Made by a program: the position numbers and the translations under genes. Positions 1 through 10,586 of a stretch of 64,000 nt of DNA are shown one piece after another. A model generated the notes under the pieces. It ran no database searches. It was not told the origin of the DNA and saw only the letters and a program-made list of their open reading frames with translations. Origin of the DNA: Rutpela maculata (lineage: Eukaryota > Arthropoda > Insecta > Coleoptera > Cerambycidae); contig OW386285.2 in NCBI GenBank assembly GCA_936432065.2, positions 35,209,920 through 35,273,919 of the forward strand, in the 5' to 3' direction. Position 1 is the first letter of the stretch, and each line of letters starts with the position of its first letter.

Positions 1-269
1 AGATCCTAGCTGACCTGCAACCATTCGTTTAGCGAAGAGCGCTGCAATATTAGAGTTTAATTTGAAGAAGACTAAGTTTATGGTGACAACAAAATCACCA
101 AACACCATAAAGCAAATTTAGAAATTGCTAACACACTTATAGCAAGAATATCTTGCTACAAGTACCTATGTGGTTGGATTGAACAGACAAGGGACCAAAC
201 AAAGGAAGCAAAGAGGCGACTAGAAACAGCAAGATTCGCATTTACTAAACATGACATGTTTAAAAACCT
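1..269 (+). pseudogene. RTE-like non-LTR retrotransposon A, RT 3' part (first half)
   Basis: Translation in shifting frames gives pieces typical of the post-palm and thumb region of an RTE-like reverse transcriptase: NLKKTKFMVTTKSP near 60-100, then SCYKYLCGWIEQTRDQTKEA followed by RRLETARFAFTKHDMFKN at about 115-265. The frame changes between these pieces, so the copy is dead. The reading breaks off in mid-domain near 265, where a different RT begins, and resumes near 1030 with the expected next motif (KFLCTHDINLVLRVR). I infer that one element was split by another. The 5' end lies outside the window. Confidence 0.7.
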
Positions 270-1026
270 TTGGAGAAGAAAGGCATCAATATCGATGGGA
301 AGTTCCTGGGTCATCTACGTTTCGCTGACGACGTCATCCTGATGAGCGGCGATGCCGACGAGCTTGGACTCATGCTAAAAGAGCTGAAGGAAGCTTCGGA
401 GTCCGTGGGACTGAGGATGAACCTCCTAAAGACCAAGGCCATGAGTCGAGATAACATCCAGGCCACACTGGACTACCACATGCTTGAAATTGTTGAAGAG
501 TATGTGTACCTCGGCCACAAGGAAAACCGGACGGCAGAAATCATCAAGCGAATTGGCCCGACGTAGGCGGGTTTTGGGAAACTCGATCACATCCTCAAAA
601 AACCGGACATGCCCATCAACCTGAAGCGGAAAGTACTCGACGCCTGCATCTTACCTGTCATGACCCACGGCCTCGAAACTATAACTCTAACACAAAACTG
701 GGCGAACCGATTCAGAGTGTGTCAACGGGCAATGGAACGTGTGATGCTGGGGATCAGCTTGAGGGACCGAGTTAGGAACTACATCATCAGAGAGAGAGAA
801 CAAGAGTCGTTGATGTCATAGAGCGTATTGCCGAAAATAAATGGCGCTGGGCAGACCACGTCGCCAGGGATGACATCAAAATAGGCGGAGTGTGGGGCGA
901 CACCCAACAAGATGGAGGGATGATGTCCGGAGGAAAGCCGGCAAAAACTGGTCTGAGGGCTCAGGACAGACAGCGGTGGAAAAACATGGAAAAGGCCTAT
1001 GTCCAGGAGCGGACGAAAACAGGCTA
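270..1026 (+). pseudogene. RTE-like non-LTR retrotransposon B, RT C-terminal fragment
   Basis: The fragment starts inside the RT palm domain. GHLRFADDVILMS holds the catalytic YADD-type box (FADD, about 310-345). It is followed by the K-rich GLRMNLLKTK motif, EEYVYLGH, then after a frame break ILPVMTHGLETITLT and RAMERVMLGISLRDR (about 640-775). The C-terminal GRHPTRWRDDVRRKAGKNW lies at about 893-950. This order is that of the last third of insect RTE-type endonuclease-RT proteins. At least two frame breaks (near 565 and 820) and a stop disable it. It is 5' truncated, as LINE insertions usually are, and its 3' end lies near 1025. Clade assignment is from motif resemblance only. Confidence 0.8.
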
Positions 1027-1430
1027 AAGAAGAAACAGAGAAAATTTCTCTGCACTCATGACATTAACCTGGTTCTTAGAGTCAGAACGCTGTGCTGCTC
1101 TATCTCTTCAACCCTGCTCTACGATATTGAAACCTGGACACTGAAATAAAATTATCTGAAGAGCTTAGAAACTGCTGCAGGAAGATGCACAGGAGATCTT
1201 GGGTGGACAGAGTAGCAAATAAGGAAGTCCTACCAGAAAAGGGAAAAAGTTACGAAATCACTTAAATACCTGTAACACATTATATGAGATTAAGCAAATA
1301 CTCACTGTTAGGGCAAAGTTAGAGGCAGTCGTAGAATAGCCTGAACATTTTAAGAGAATGATAGGAGATGGACCAGAAGAAGAATAAGCAATAGCCAGAT
1401 ATTTCTGTCATCGCACATTAACAGTGGTCA
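1027..1430 (+). pseudogene. RTE-like element A, RT C-terminal tail (second half)
   Basis: KFLCTHDINLVLRVRTL followed by SSTLLYDIETWTLK (about 1046-1148) and, in another frame, RRSWVDRVANKEVLPEKGKS (about 1180-1256) match the part of an RTE-like protein that should follow the sequence ending near 265. Traces of the basic GKVRGSRR tail occur near 1313-1337. Stops and frame changes show decay. Joined in mind to 1-269, this explains the whole first 1.4 kb as one old LINE carrying a younger insertion. Confidence 0.65.
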
Positions 1431-2269
1431 ACATAAGAAATTATTATTTATCACATTACCCAGGCACTGTGAGTAGTTGAAGTCTTGTAATTTACTAATC
1501 ACATATTTTAGTAGTACAGGGAATAGAATTACTACTTAGTTAAATCACGTTTTCCTTAACAGGATTCGCATTTATATTAAAATATAACATGGCCCATTTT
1601 TACCTATTTTGCAATAGTATTTCAGAAAAGAATGATTTAATTTTAGATTAGTCAATAGTGTTTCAGAAATCATCAATTTTATGTTAGGTCAGTCAATAGT
1701 ATCTCAAATAGCGCAAATTTTAATGTAAGAGGTAATTATTTAAATTCAAAATGCTTCAATTGTATTTCAGAAAGGGTTAATTCTATCACAGAAAAATATG
1801 GTAGGTAACACTTAAGGAAATATAAAGAAGAAAAGGTCAAAAATTGACATAAGCAGAAACAAATAAGTAGTTATATAGTGAAGACTCTACCTTCTTGCTT
1901 GAGTAGAGTGGCAGTGGGGGTTCTTAATGACGTCATCACTATCAGTCTGTGAACCCATCATCTATCCTGACATGGTCCGAACACATCTCGAAAGCATCAA
2001 TACGGTAACTATCCATGTTTCAGAAGCGAAAAGAAAGATAGAGAAAACTGGGACGTTAGCAAGTCTAATCGTTGTGCATTTCCTGATATTTCCGTCATGT
2101 CAAGTTTTGCTCAACAGGCAAGTTGCCAATCTTGCAATCTGTGTCTGCATCGAATCTCATATTTGCAGTTGCAAGCATTGTTTATGCTGATATACCATCT
2201 TACTTCCTACCTCAGAGTCACTTATTCTTAACGTATCTGGGTGTTTATGATTTACTCGGTCTATAATAA
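1431..2269. other. AT-rich DNA with no recognised feature
   Basis: An 87-codon frame on the plus strand at 1927-2190 has no motif I recognise and is probably chance. The stretch 1600-1790 contains loose repetition of a 'gtcaatagt-atttcag' phrase about every 60-70 bases, without a clear tandem structure. Confidence 0.5.
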
Positions 2270-2530
2270 TAGTTTGCGTATTGTTATAATTTACTATAAA
2301 CCATAATCAGAGCTCATTGCCTGAAGCTTCTCGAGCAGGTGTATGAGCTCATCCTCGCTTACTACAACTAAGGTGGTATCATAAATCTCGAGTATTAAAC
2401 CTTATCTGCGCCTGTAGTTACGTCACTCTGCCATTCCCGTGTACCTGTTGCGTAACATGTTAACTATATATTAAAGAATATTGGTGACCGAACACAGCCC
2501 TGCCTTACGCTTTTGCCAAATTTACAAAAA
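2270..2530 (-). pseudogene. Non-LTR retrotransposon RT fragment, antisense
   Basis: On the minus strand, FGKSVRQGCVRSPIFFNI (about 2470-2523) is the RT motif whose consensus is near GVRQGCxLSPxLFN. After a frame change comes DTTLVVVSEDELIHLLEKLQ (about 2315-2385), which normally follows the YADD box. The aspartate pair is damaged, leaving only IYDTT. The fragment is about 260 bp and has lost both ends. Its closest relative in this window is the plus-strand fragment at 37131-37500, which has the same motif order and wording. Confidence 0.7.
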
Positions 2531-3734
2531 TTCTATCTAAATTAAATCGCTGAATAGATTCTAATGAGACATATTGAATTCCTTCTCTACGTTTATATGT
2601 TCCTTCTAGTACTAGTGAAATATATGAGTTTTCTGTTACAGGCTAACAAATTTAAATTGGCTTCGAACCGATATTGTAACAAAAATAAAGAAAATAAAAT
2701 AATTTAAACAGAATAGAAGTTAAAAGAGATCTTATACTTAATATAAACATTTACTCATCATAATTCCTTCAAAATTTCCCAGTTTTATATTTAATTTTTT
2801 AATTTATAAAAGATAAAATGTATAAAACCTATTTTAAAATAAAATTGTTTGCTGCTCGTAAGTTATGATATTTGTATTTGTTTCGTGCTTTTTATCTCGA
2901 AGATCTTTACCGTACTGATATTTCTAGCTAACTTTTAACGCTTTAAAACTAGTGTTCGAAAGTTTTAATGTGTGGTTATAACAACCACCAATTCTAAAGT
3001 ATTGTTATACAAACTGTAATTATTGTTTTCAATTGTTTGGGTGCGACACAGAAACTCATTTATGATTAATTATTCATTTGTAATTGTGGTGTATTGATAT
3101 TTCAGGTGTCAACTAACTTATTGTATTATATTTGAAGTAATATTTTGTCAAACAATCACGTATTTTACGTACTGAAGTCAATACTATAATGTAATCCACC
3201 TCACTTTTAACTTCTAAGCTAATAATATTTTTCACATAAAATTCATAAAAAGTGTATCTCTTCAGTTACATCTATTTTGTTTCAGCGACGTCGACTGCCG
3301 AAGTCATTGATTGCAATCTCTATTATTGAATTTTAAGTTGTATTTTTTTTCCTAACGTTGTTTTTATCTTTGTCTTTAGAGATACTGAAGAGATAAATAA
3401 GTGTTAAAATAATTCTTCTTAAAAGTAAGTAGAATAGACATAAATGTCTGGATTAAAAGTACAGCTTACAGTGTTTTCTGTAGAAGTACGGACCTACAAA
3501 AAATTGAACCTGTAGATACAGGTCTACAGGAAGGTGGCGATAATAATTTACATTATGCCAAAATTGATTTCGCTATATCCACAACTTTCATATTTTGAAT
3601 TATATATGTATCAAAAATTCTTCAATAGAAAACTTCCACAATCGACATTTCTATACGCTTTTTTTATAGAAAAACCAAAAAAAAATGTTTTAATATAAAA
3701 GGAACACAGCAGAAATTGAAGCATTATAAGACGA
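2531..3734. other. AT-rich DNA with no recognised feature
   Basis: No supported ORF, RNA gene or repeat boundary was found. Low-complexity A/T tracts occur throughout. Confidence 0.5.
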
Positions 3735-4912
3735 CTTTTTTGTAAATATTTCGTGCAAAGACGAGATTACCTCCCCCCCCCCCGTTTTCGAGGGTGCTGA
3801 ACACGATGAAAGTGGTGGGAGAAGTTTTTGACCGCCGCAAACCCCCAAAACGACCAAAAACCACCCCTGTAATGGATTCCTTTATGTTTTCTTCATATAT
3901 AAACAGATATGAGGAGTGATTTATCGACGGGTTATATTTGAAATAACATGGAACGGGGCTATAGAGTAAGAGGAATCCAGACAGCAGGCCTAGGGGGTTG
4001 ATTAAATCCTCCCGAGGGGTGGAAAATCATTTTTTTTTCAAATGATTCGGTTCAAACGCGTATCCCCCCGTTTTCGGTGTCGCTGATCACGAGAAAAATA
4101 TTTTCACTTTTTTTTATTTTTAGGCCCAAATCTCTTGTTCAAATATTATATTACGTATATTTCACGTCTATAAATGTTTCTTCGACTAATATAAAATAAA
4201 GTATTAAAAAAAGAAACAAATAAATTGAAACAAATAAATATTAAATTTGCAGATTTCTTTGGAGATTCATTCATTTATCACAAATTTAAAGATTTGCACA
4301 TTGTTTCACAGAAAAGTATTATTAAATGGGCATTAAATAAATTTAAATCAAGTTTCCGTGCATTGTAAGGGTTGAGGAGAGTCGAAGATGAAGGTGAATA
4401 TTTTTATCGTGATCAGCGACTGCGAAAACGGGGGAGGGCGTATTGACGATCCAAAGTGTAATTAATGAATTTTACAACCCTTGGAAGGGTTGAAGCAACC
4501 CCCGAAGTCGCTACCACCTTCTCTTCCGTGAAAAATGAATGGATATGCACAGGAATAACGATCATGTGTCGGAAAACCTGTAAATCCTGGATAGCATGCA
4601 TTCTGGTGAGTTGGGGGTGATTTCTGCCCGGATGAGGTATGAGGAGGGGTTGAAGCTAAAAATGAATATTTTGCCCGTGATCAGCGACACCGAAAACGAG
4701 GGAATACGCGTTTGAACCGAATAATTTGAAGAAAATGATTTTTCAACCCTCAGGAGGGTTTAATCAACCCCCCTAGGCCTGCTGTCCGGATTTCACTTAC
4801 TCTGTAACCCCTTTCCATGTTATTTCAAGTAGAACCCTTCGATAAATCACTCCCCAGACCCAAAAACGGAGGAGGAAGGTAATCTCGTTTTTGCACGAAA
4901 TATTTACAGTAT
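3735..4912. repeat. Foldback (long inverted repeat) element, about 1.18 kb
   Basis: The left arm (about 3735-4113) reads in reverse complement in the right arm (about 4665-4912). The outer edges share TGTAAATATTTCGTGCAAA and the inner edges share GTTTTCGGTGTCGCTGATCA. The left arm carries about 125 extra bases (about 3782-3907). A second, diverged copy of the inner edge lies at about 4384-4460, so the right side holds a direct repeat of the subterminal unit. Poly-C/G runs sit at 3773-3783. No transposase is visible; the 62-codon minus frame at 4413-4601 lies inside the repeat and looks incidental. I infer a non-autonomous foldback DNA element. Confidence 0.75.
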
Positions 4913-6359
4913 TTTTGCCTACATGTACTATTATTTGAATAAGACCATTTATTAATAACACTTTTATATTTTAACGTTTTGTATATTTTGATTTATTTTA
5001 TTTTTCCAACAATTTATTAAATTATAATATCTATATAAAGTATATAAATAGGTTTTACACATATTCAATGAATTTCTTGTTTTTCCATTTCTCTTGAATG
5101 AATATTTTCTTCTAGAGATACCACAAAGAGACAGTAATATTTTTTTAGTATACTCAGCATATAAAATATATTTCCTCTTCTATTTATAAGTCGAGTAAAC
5201 TCTAAGCTGGCGCATCCAAAGGTCGCTTCATCATATAAACTAAGAGAATAAGACATACGCAACTAGTTCATCTCTATGTCACTGCGATAGCTTTATGCGC
5301 ATCACATATCCAATCGTACGTCGTGTTACTAACTCATACATACGCCACCTTAGAGTTTACCTGACTGTATGCATGAATAATGAATATGTTTTCATTTCTT
5401 GTTTGGATTTTTTAAATAAAATAAAATTCTGAAGTATATACAAGTATCATCGTGAATTCGTCCTGTTGTGGTATACGCAAGAAAGTCGTATTAAAACTTG
5501 TATAATTTCTTATGACCTAGATGTCGTTCTTTTAAATCACATCTTAAAATTAGTTTTATTTATCTCTGTCCATGTAAAAATAATTCTGACTTCACTGGTA
5601 TTCAGATTTTTAGCTATAACAGGTACGAATTGTATGGTGTGGGTTACGATACGTGTTAAAGTTGGGCTTTCATTCAAATAATATTTTTTGTCGAATTAAA
5701 AATAATAGGTACTATGTTGAGAGCCCAAGAGAACTTCTTCAAAAACTACCCCGAGTTCATCGTCAGATGAATGTATATTTAATTTTTATTTAAATTTTCT
5801 CTGAAACTATTGATCTATCGAAAGAAAAGAGTATTAATTTAAGGAGCACAAAATTCCCTTCTTATAGATTGATGTATATATTGTTTGTATTCAGTGAACA
5901 TATAAAGAAACAAAAACAGTAATTAAGGCAAAAAACTAGTTTAATGAAAAAAATCTCAAAAATTAACATATGAGAATAACTAATTAAATAAAAATTTCGA
6001 ACACAAACATTTACGTAGTAAGGGCTTTCTAACAACCGCAAACAATCTTTGTAGCTATATTTGATCAGTTCCTCAACTTCTTTACTCACTTGAGGAATTT
6101 ACAACCATTTTGGAGTCAGTCCTCAATTGATTTCATCTAGCTAAAATCGTATCGGTCTCGCACAAGAAAATGGTTTGCAAGCAGAAACCCATGTACTCTC
6201 TTGAAATAGTTTTTTTTACAATGCTGCAAAAGAGCATCTTGCGTGGTAGGTTATTGTTTCAGGACTATCGTTTCGGTAAAAAAAATCTCCTTCCTGGGCT
6301 GATTCTTACCATTTGACTCTACCCTGCTAATTAAAAAAAAAACTCCTCTTTAAATATTA
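4913..6359. other. AT-rich DNA with no recognised feature
   Basis: Several 60-75-codon frames occur on both strands, for example 5065-5262 minus, 5466-5681 plus and 5862-6089 minus. None shows a recognisable domain, and their composition is that of random AT-rich frames. Confidence 0.5.
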
Positions 6360-7020
6360 GCGAACCTAATTCAAGTGTGTCCAGGATCTCATAAATTAAG
6401 ATGGTAACTAATTTTCGTGTTCCTTTCAATGCAGAGAGTGCCGTTTTTTTTGGATCTCCCTCTTGTCGATGACGTTCAATCGCACCTAGTAAGAATAGTA
6501 ACCAAAGGCAAAATACTGCTAAATTTCGGTCTTAAGGCAGGACGAATATTACTTTTTTTTTAATATTTCCCTGTTCCAAAACACTCGTGTGTTGAACAGT
6601 CTGGAACACGTTGTTGGAAATGCGAAAAATGGTGTATAGGAATTACAACAACATTGGGATCTCTCTCTGCTTTCAGTGTATGAATCATACGAAGAATCAT
6701 CTCTGTGTCTGCTTCCTCGTGATCGCAATTTTCGTACATTTCTGGACCCGGGTCAACATGACGCACTGTCTTATCAACATCAGAATGAACTACTATTTCC
6801 AGTTCGAAACAAGAGCGATTCTTAAATACTGGAAAAAGTTCAACTTTATTTTCCTTCCACTTTTTCGGTATTTTTGTAGTGTAATTTTTGTAATGAGACC
6901 AATCCTGATCCTTGCAATTTTACCGCGACTAACTCTTGCGCTAGATTTAACAGATGTTTCCCAATAACTATCCCAAGCTATAGGAAACTGAGAGCTATTT
7001 TTATACTCTGAGTATGTCAA
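6360..7020 (-). pseudogene. Transposon-type protein fragment with EEADT (XPG-like) motif
   Basis: Reading the minus strand from 7020 down gives AWDSYWETSVKSSARVSRGK, then after a frame change CDHEEADTEMILRMIH (about 6665-6715), NVVVIPIHHFSHFQQ, ECFGTGKY and, past a stop, LPLVTILTRCD (about 6480-6512). This order (VWDxY...SLK...TRxxRG, then C.HEEADTR, then VVVxSxDTDV, then LTGCD) is that of a multi-copy insect and cnidarian protein family that I know from transposon-like loci. The acidic motifs resemble those of XPG/FEN nucleases. The DTDV box is lost, LTGCD reads LTRCD, and there are frame changes and stops. The functional label is inference; the family resemblance is stronger. Confidence 0.6.
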
Positions 7021-8373
7021 GAGTTCTTAATTGTCAAAAAATGATTATCTCTGATGTTGTAACCAAAAGATATACCAAAACACCAACGCCTGTTACAATA
7101 GCATGAAAGTAGTAACTTTGATGCTATCGTAATAGTAATTGATTTCGGATTCAACAGTCGCTTTTGAAACTTTCTATTTTATTTATAGTGGAGTCATAGA
7201 GGCTGAAAATATGCATTATTTTGGAATAATCACGGGAAGCCTCGATTTTCATTTTCTACCACTATTGAGAAAAAAATGGCTATAGAATTAGCTTATACCA
7301 GCTCTCCTGACATTTATAGTTCTATGGTTTGCTGCACTTAAAGGTGTAGGTAGAGTATAAAAACCAGACAGAAAAACGTCAGAATAAGTCTAGTCCGCCA
7401 TCTTTAAATAGCTTAAAATAAAAAGTTATAAACATATCATCGTGAGGACATTGCTTATTAATTATTTAAACAAAATTATTATAAGTTGAGAAATTTTAAA
7501 GCAAATTAATTCAAATTGATATATATGGGGTTTTTGAGGTCGCTGAAACAGATTATGATGTCAAAAAAAGTAATTCAATATAGCTGATCCAATATGGCCG
7601 ACTTCTCGATAAAAATTCCATTAAAAATGACGTAACTCAAATTTCACTCGGATTGACACGGTCGCTGAAATTAAAAACACTATTTGAATATTCAAATAAA
7701 AACTTAAAAAGAAGTTAAGAAAACGTGATATTGTACATAGATGATGTGTGAAAAATTGCCCAAACTACTTTTACAATGCTCTGCGGACACACACAGCGCG
7801 AGGGGCAGGTGATGCGTATTGCTTGCCGCGAAGATGTTTCACTTTCTATCTCTTTCTATTATTCAGGCATTATAATTATTTGACTCATGGCCTTATACCA
7901 CGTGAATATTTTTAATATGTTTTCGATATTTTAAACAGGATCAAAATTTTAGAAACAATCAACATTGAGTCGATTTACCTAAAAACTTGATTTTTTCCAA
8001 TATTTCCTGAAAAGTATAGGTTCATATGTATATTCCAAAAAATTTTTTTACATCAGATTTACTTATTTTGAGGTCCTACTATAAACCTATGCTGGATAAG
8101 TAGACTAAATAATTTTTTGATAAAAGTTATTAACGTTTATTTTACACATAATTTCACGAATTTTCGAGCGAATTTTTTTTTTATTAAAAAAAGAAGGTTA
8201 ATTTAATTTTTTAGGTAAATCGCCTTGAAGCATCTTAAAGTACACATTTCAAGCTTAAACATCGCATCTACAGAGATCTAATAACGCGATTTAAGCCAGA
8301 TTAATAGGTGGTTAAAGTTAGTTATATGTATCAAATTTTATCACTTTCTCAAAATTTTGAAATTTTGGAAGTG
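7021..8373. other. AT-rich DNA with no recognised gene
   Basis: Around 7520-7680 a phrase containing GGTCGCTGAAA occurs twice in a short space, a wording often seen in dispersed insect repeats, but I could not delimit an element. Nothing else is supported. Confidence 0.4.
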
Positions 8374-8375
8374 TA

Positions 8376-9278
8376 CACTTCTGTGCAATAAAATCCTATA
8401 CACTTGAAAAATCAAGTAATCCATATTTCACTAATATTAAGTGGTGTGAATCAGTCTTTTTGGAATTTAGATTTTTTATTATCGTATAGGTTATAAAAAA
8501 CTGACATTGATTGTGAAACGTCAAAAGTAATGTATTTGAATAATGTTAATCCAGAAGAAATACATACGTATTTTTATTTTTTTTTACTTTTTTACACCAT
8601 TCGATGGGAATGATTTCGATTTATAACAAATGTAAAAATTGACGTTGAAATATTCACACATACGACTGCACATAACTGCGTTTGTGTAAATAATGTAACC
8701 TAATATTTTGTACATATGTCCGTCATTACAAGACAGAAAAACTTTTTCATCAAACACAACATTGTTCCAAAACTCCAACGGGCGATAGACACAATTTAAA
8801 CAAAACATAATGCGGGCTTGCTTTTGTTCTTCTGTTAATATGGTCTTCTTGGCACTTGTACAGTTTTTTTTATTTCCGATTTTCCTATCCTTCGGCTAGC
8901 TGTTGACCTCGATGCTGGACAATTTGTCATGAACACAGCGTCTCCTGCTGTTTGAAACGGATTTTTCCTTAAATAGCCAAGGAGTGCTTCATCTTGAACG
9001 AGATTTGAACTTCTTTATCGGCCTGAACCGTCTTTTCTCTTTAGGCTACCTTCCTCCTCCCACTTTTCTTCACACTCATAACAGTACTTTTATTCAATTG
9101 ATAATGGTTAGCAACCGCTCTGATAGATCATCTCTCTTCAATTTTAGCAATAATTAAAATTTTTTCATGTTTAGTTAATTTTGGCATTGCGAAAATATGA
9201 CACTGACACTGACAAATAAATAAAGAATGATTTAACATAGCGAAAAATAGGTGTACGGGATTTTATTGCACAGAAGTG
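8376..9278 (-). mobile_element. Mariner-like (Tc1/mariner) element, internally shortened
   Basis: Inverted ends of about 29 bp match with two or three mismatches. The left end begins CACTTCTGTGCAATAAAATC and the right end is its reverse complement. Each end is flanked by TA (8374-8375 and 9279-9280), the target site duplicated by the Tc1/mariner superfamily. The element is 903 bp against the usual 1.2-1.4 kb, and the 3' part of the transposase is missing, so an internal deletion is likely. The coding strand is minus. Confidence 0.85.
8584..9187 (-). pseudogene. Broken mariner-like transposase
   Basis: From 9187 downward the minus strand encodes MPKLTKHEKILIIAKIEER, then a stop and IRAVANHYQLNKSTVMSVKK, an N-terminal helix-turn-helix. 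In other frames come DEALLGYLRKNPFQTAGDA and NCPASRSTASRRIGKSEIKK, then FWNNVVFDEKVFLSCNDGH, which corresponds to the catalytic W..VIFSDEK..L..DG segment that includes the second aspartate. The last acidic residue (the DD34D-type third position) and the C-terminus are not found before the left end. Multiple stops and frame changes mean it cannot make transposase. Confidence 0.8.
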
Positions 9279-9280
9279 TA

Positions 9281-10586
9281 CATCTTCAAAAATAAATTTT
9301 TGAGATTTTTTTCACTCATCAGATCTTTTTATACATTACTTCAAGAATAAAATCTGAACAACACAGGTCAATAATTTTAGAAATGGTAGAGATTTACTTG
9401 GGCCCTCACCCTAGAATTATTTTTAGTGCCCAGTAAATACTTTTCAGGTAAGAGCCAAACTTTAACACGCACGGTACTTACAACCCAATTTTATACGAGA
9501 ATTGACACTATTTGCAGCGTTTCTACGATTTATGTAACTAAGTTTAATAGAGCACTTTGATAAGTCTAAGTTGTGTGTGTAGAATTTCAAAAGCTGCTAT
9601 ACAGGGTATATACAAACATAATATTTAAGAATTCACGAGTAAAATGCCCTTATTATTTACAACACCAAAAAGACGAATTTTTAAAAATTGCTTAATATGG
9701 TACACCGTATTGAGCTGAGCTTTGTAACGTAATGCCTGCGACAAGTTCGTGAAGCGAAATGCGAGTGCTAAGATATGTATGCATATAACTCCCACAGAAG
9801 TAACTATCTACAATACATGTGCTTCTGAACTCTTTACTTCGCACTAGTCTGTAAATTACCATTTCCTAAAATTCACAGAAATGTTCGGCAAGTAATAAAA
9901 TTTCTTAATAAACGTACCGCGTTCAAGGGAAGAGAAATTAACCAGAACTTTGTTGTTACAAGATTTTAATTTGCACGCAACATTCAACGAAGTTTTGTAA
10001 CCACTTTAGAATTCATTTTAGAAGTGAAACTATATATTAGACGGTATTTACAACCACGACGAGCTGCAGGAAAAGTCGGTAACATCTGGGACTGAACGTT
10101 ATCATGAAAATAATAACAACTTTAATATAATACAAGAGGCTATCTCGTGTTTACCAAATACTAAACCGATGCGGATGGAAGGCAGATACATTGCTGTGGG
10201 TTTTATAGTTGCAGACGACAACGAATATTAAGTTAAGCTTGGCAACACTCCATTGCGTTAAAAATAATTCTAAGTTGTTTGAAATTAATAATTTATTTGT
10301 TCTACGACTATACAAAAAAGTTAATGTTGAACTGACTTATATATTCTTTATTACTATCAACATACAGCAAGTATTTGCCCACAGTGGAGTGGAACCAGTG
10401 TTTAAGTATTTTCTCTCCTTTTACTTCCCTTACTTATCTAAGGAAAGTATTGTAATCGTGAAAAAATTACCCTCCGAGATTTTTACATTTCAGACTACGT
10501 AGATTATGAAAATTAGCCTTCTAATTCCGTCAGTCTGTTTGTCTTTCAATCTGTCGGTGTGCTGTAGTTTTAGTGAATAGTGCGCA
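9281..10586. other. AT-rich DNA with no recognised feature
   Basis: A 97-codon plus-strand frame at 10209-10502 has no recognised motif. No repeat boundary was seen before the LINE that begins near 10587. Confidence 0.5.

Noticed and set aside
6611..6967. A 118-codon plus-strand frame, the longest non-RT, non-microsatellite plus-strand frame in the first half of the window.
   Set aside because: It is antisense to the EEADT-type fragment, and hydrophobic and AT-driven; the minus strand explains the sequence.
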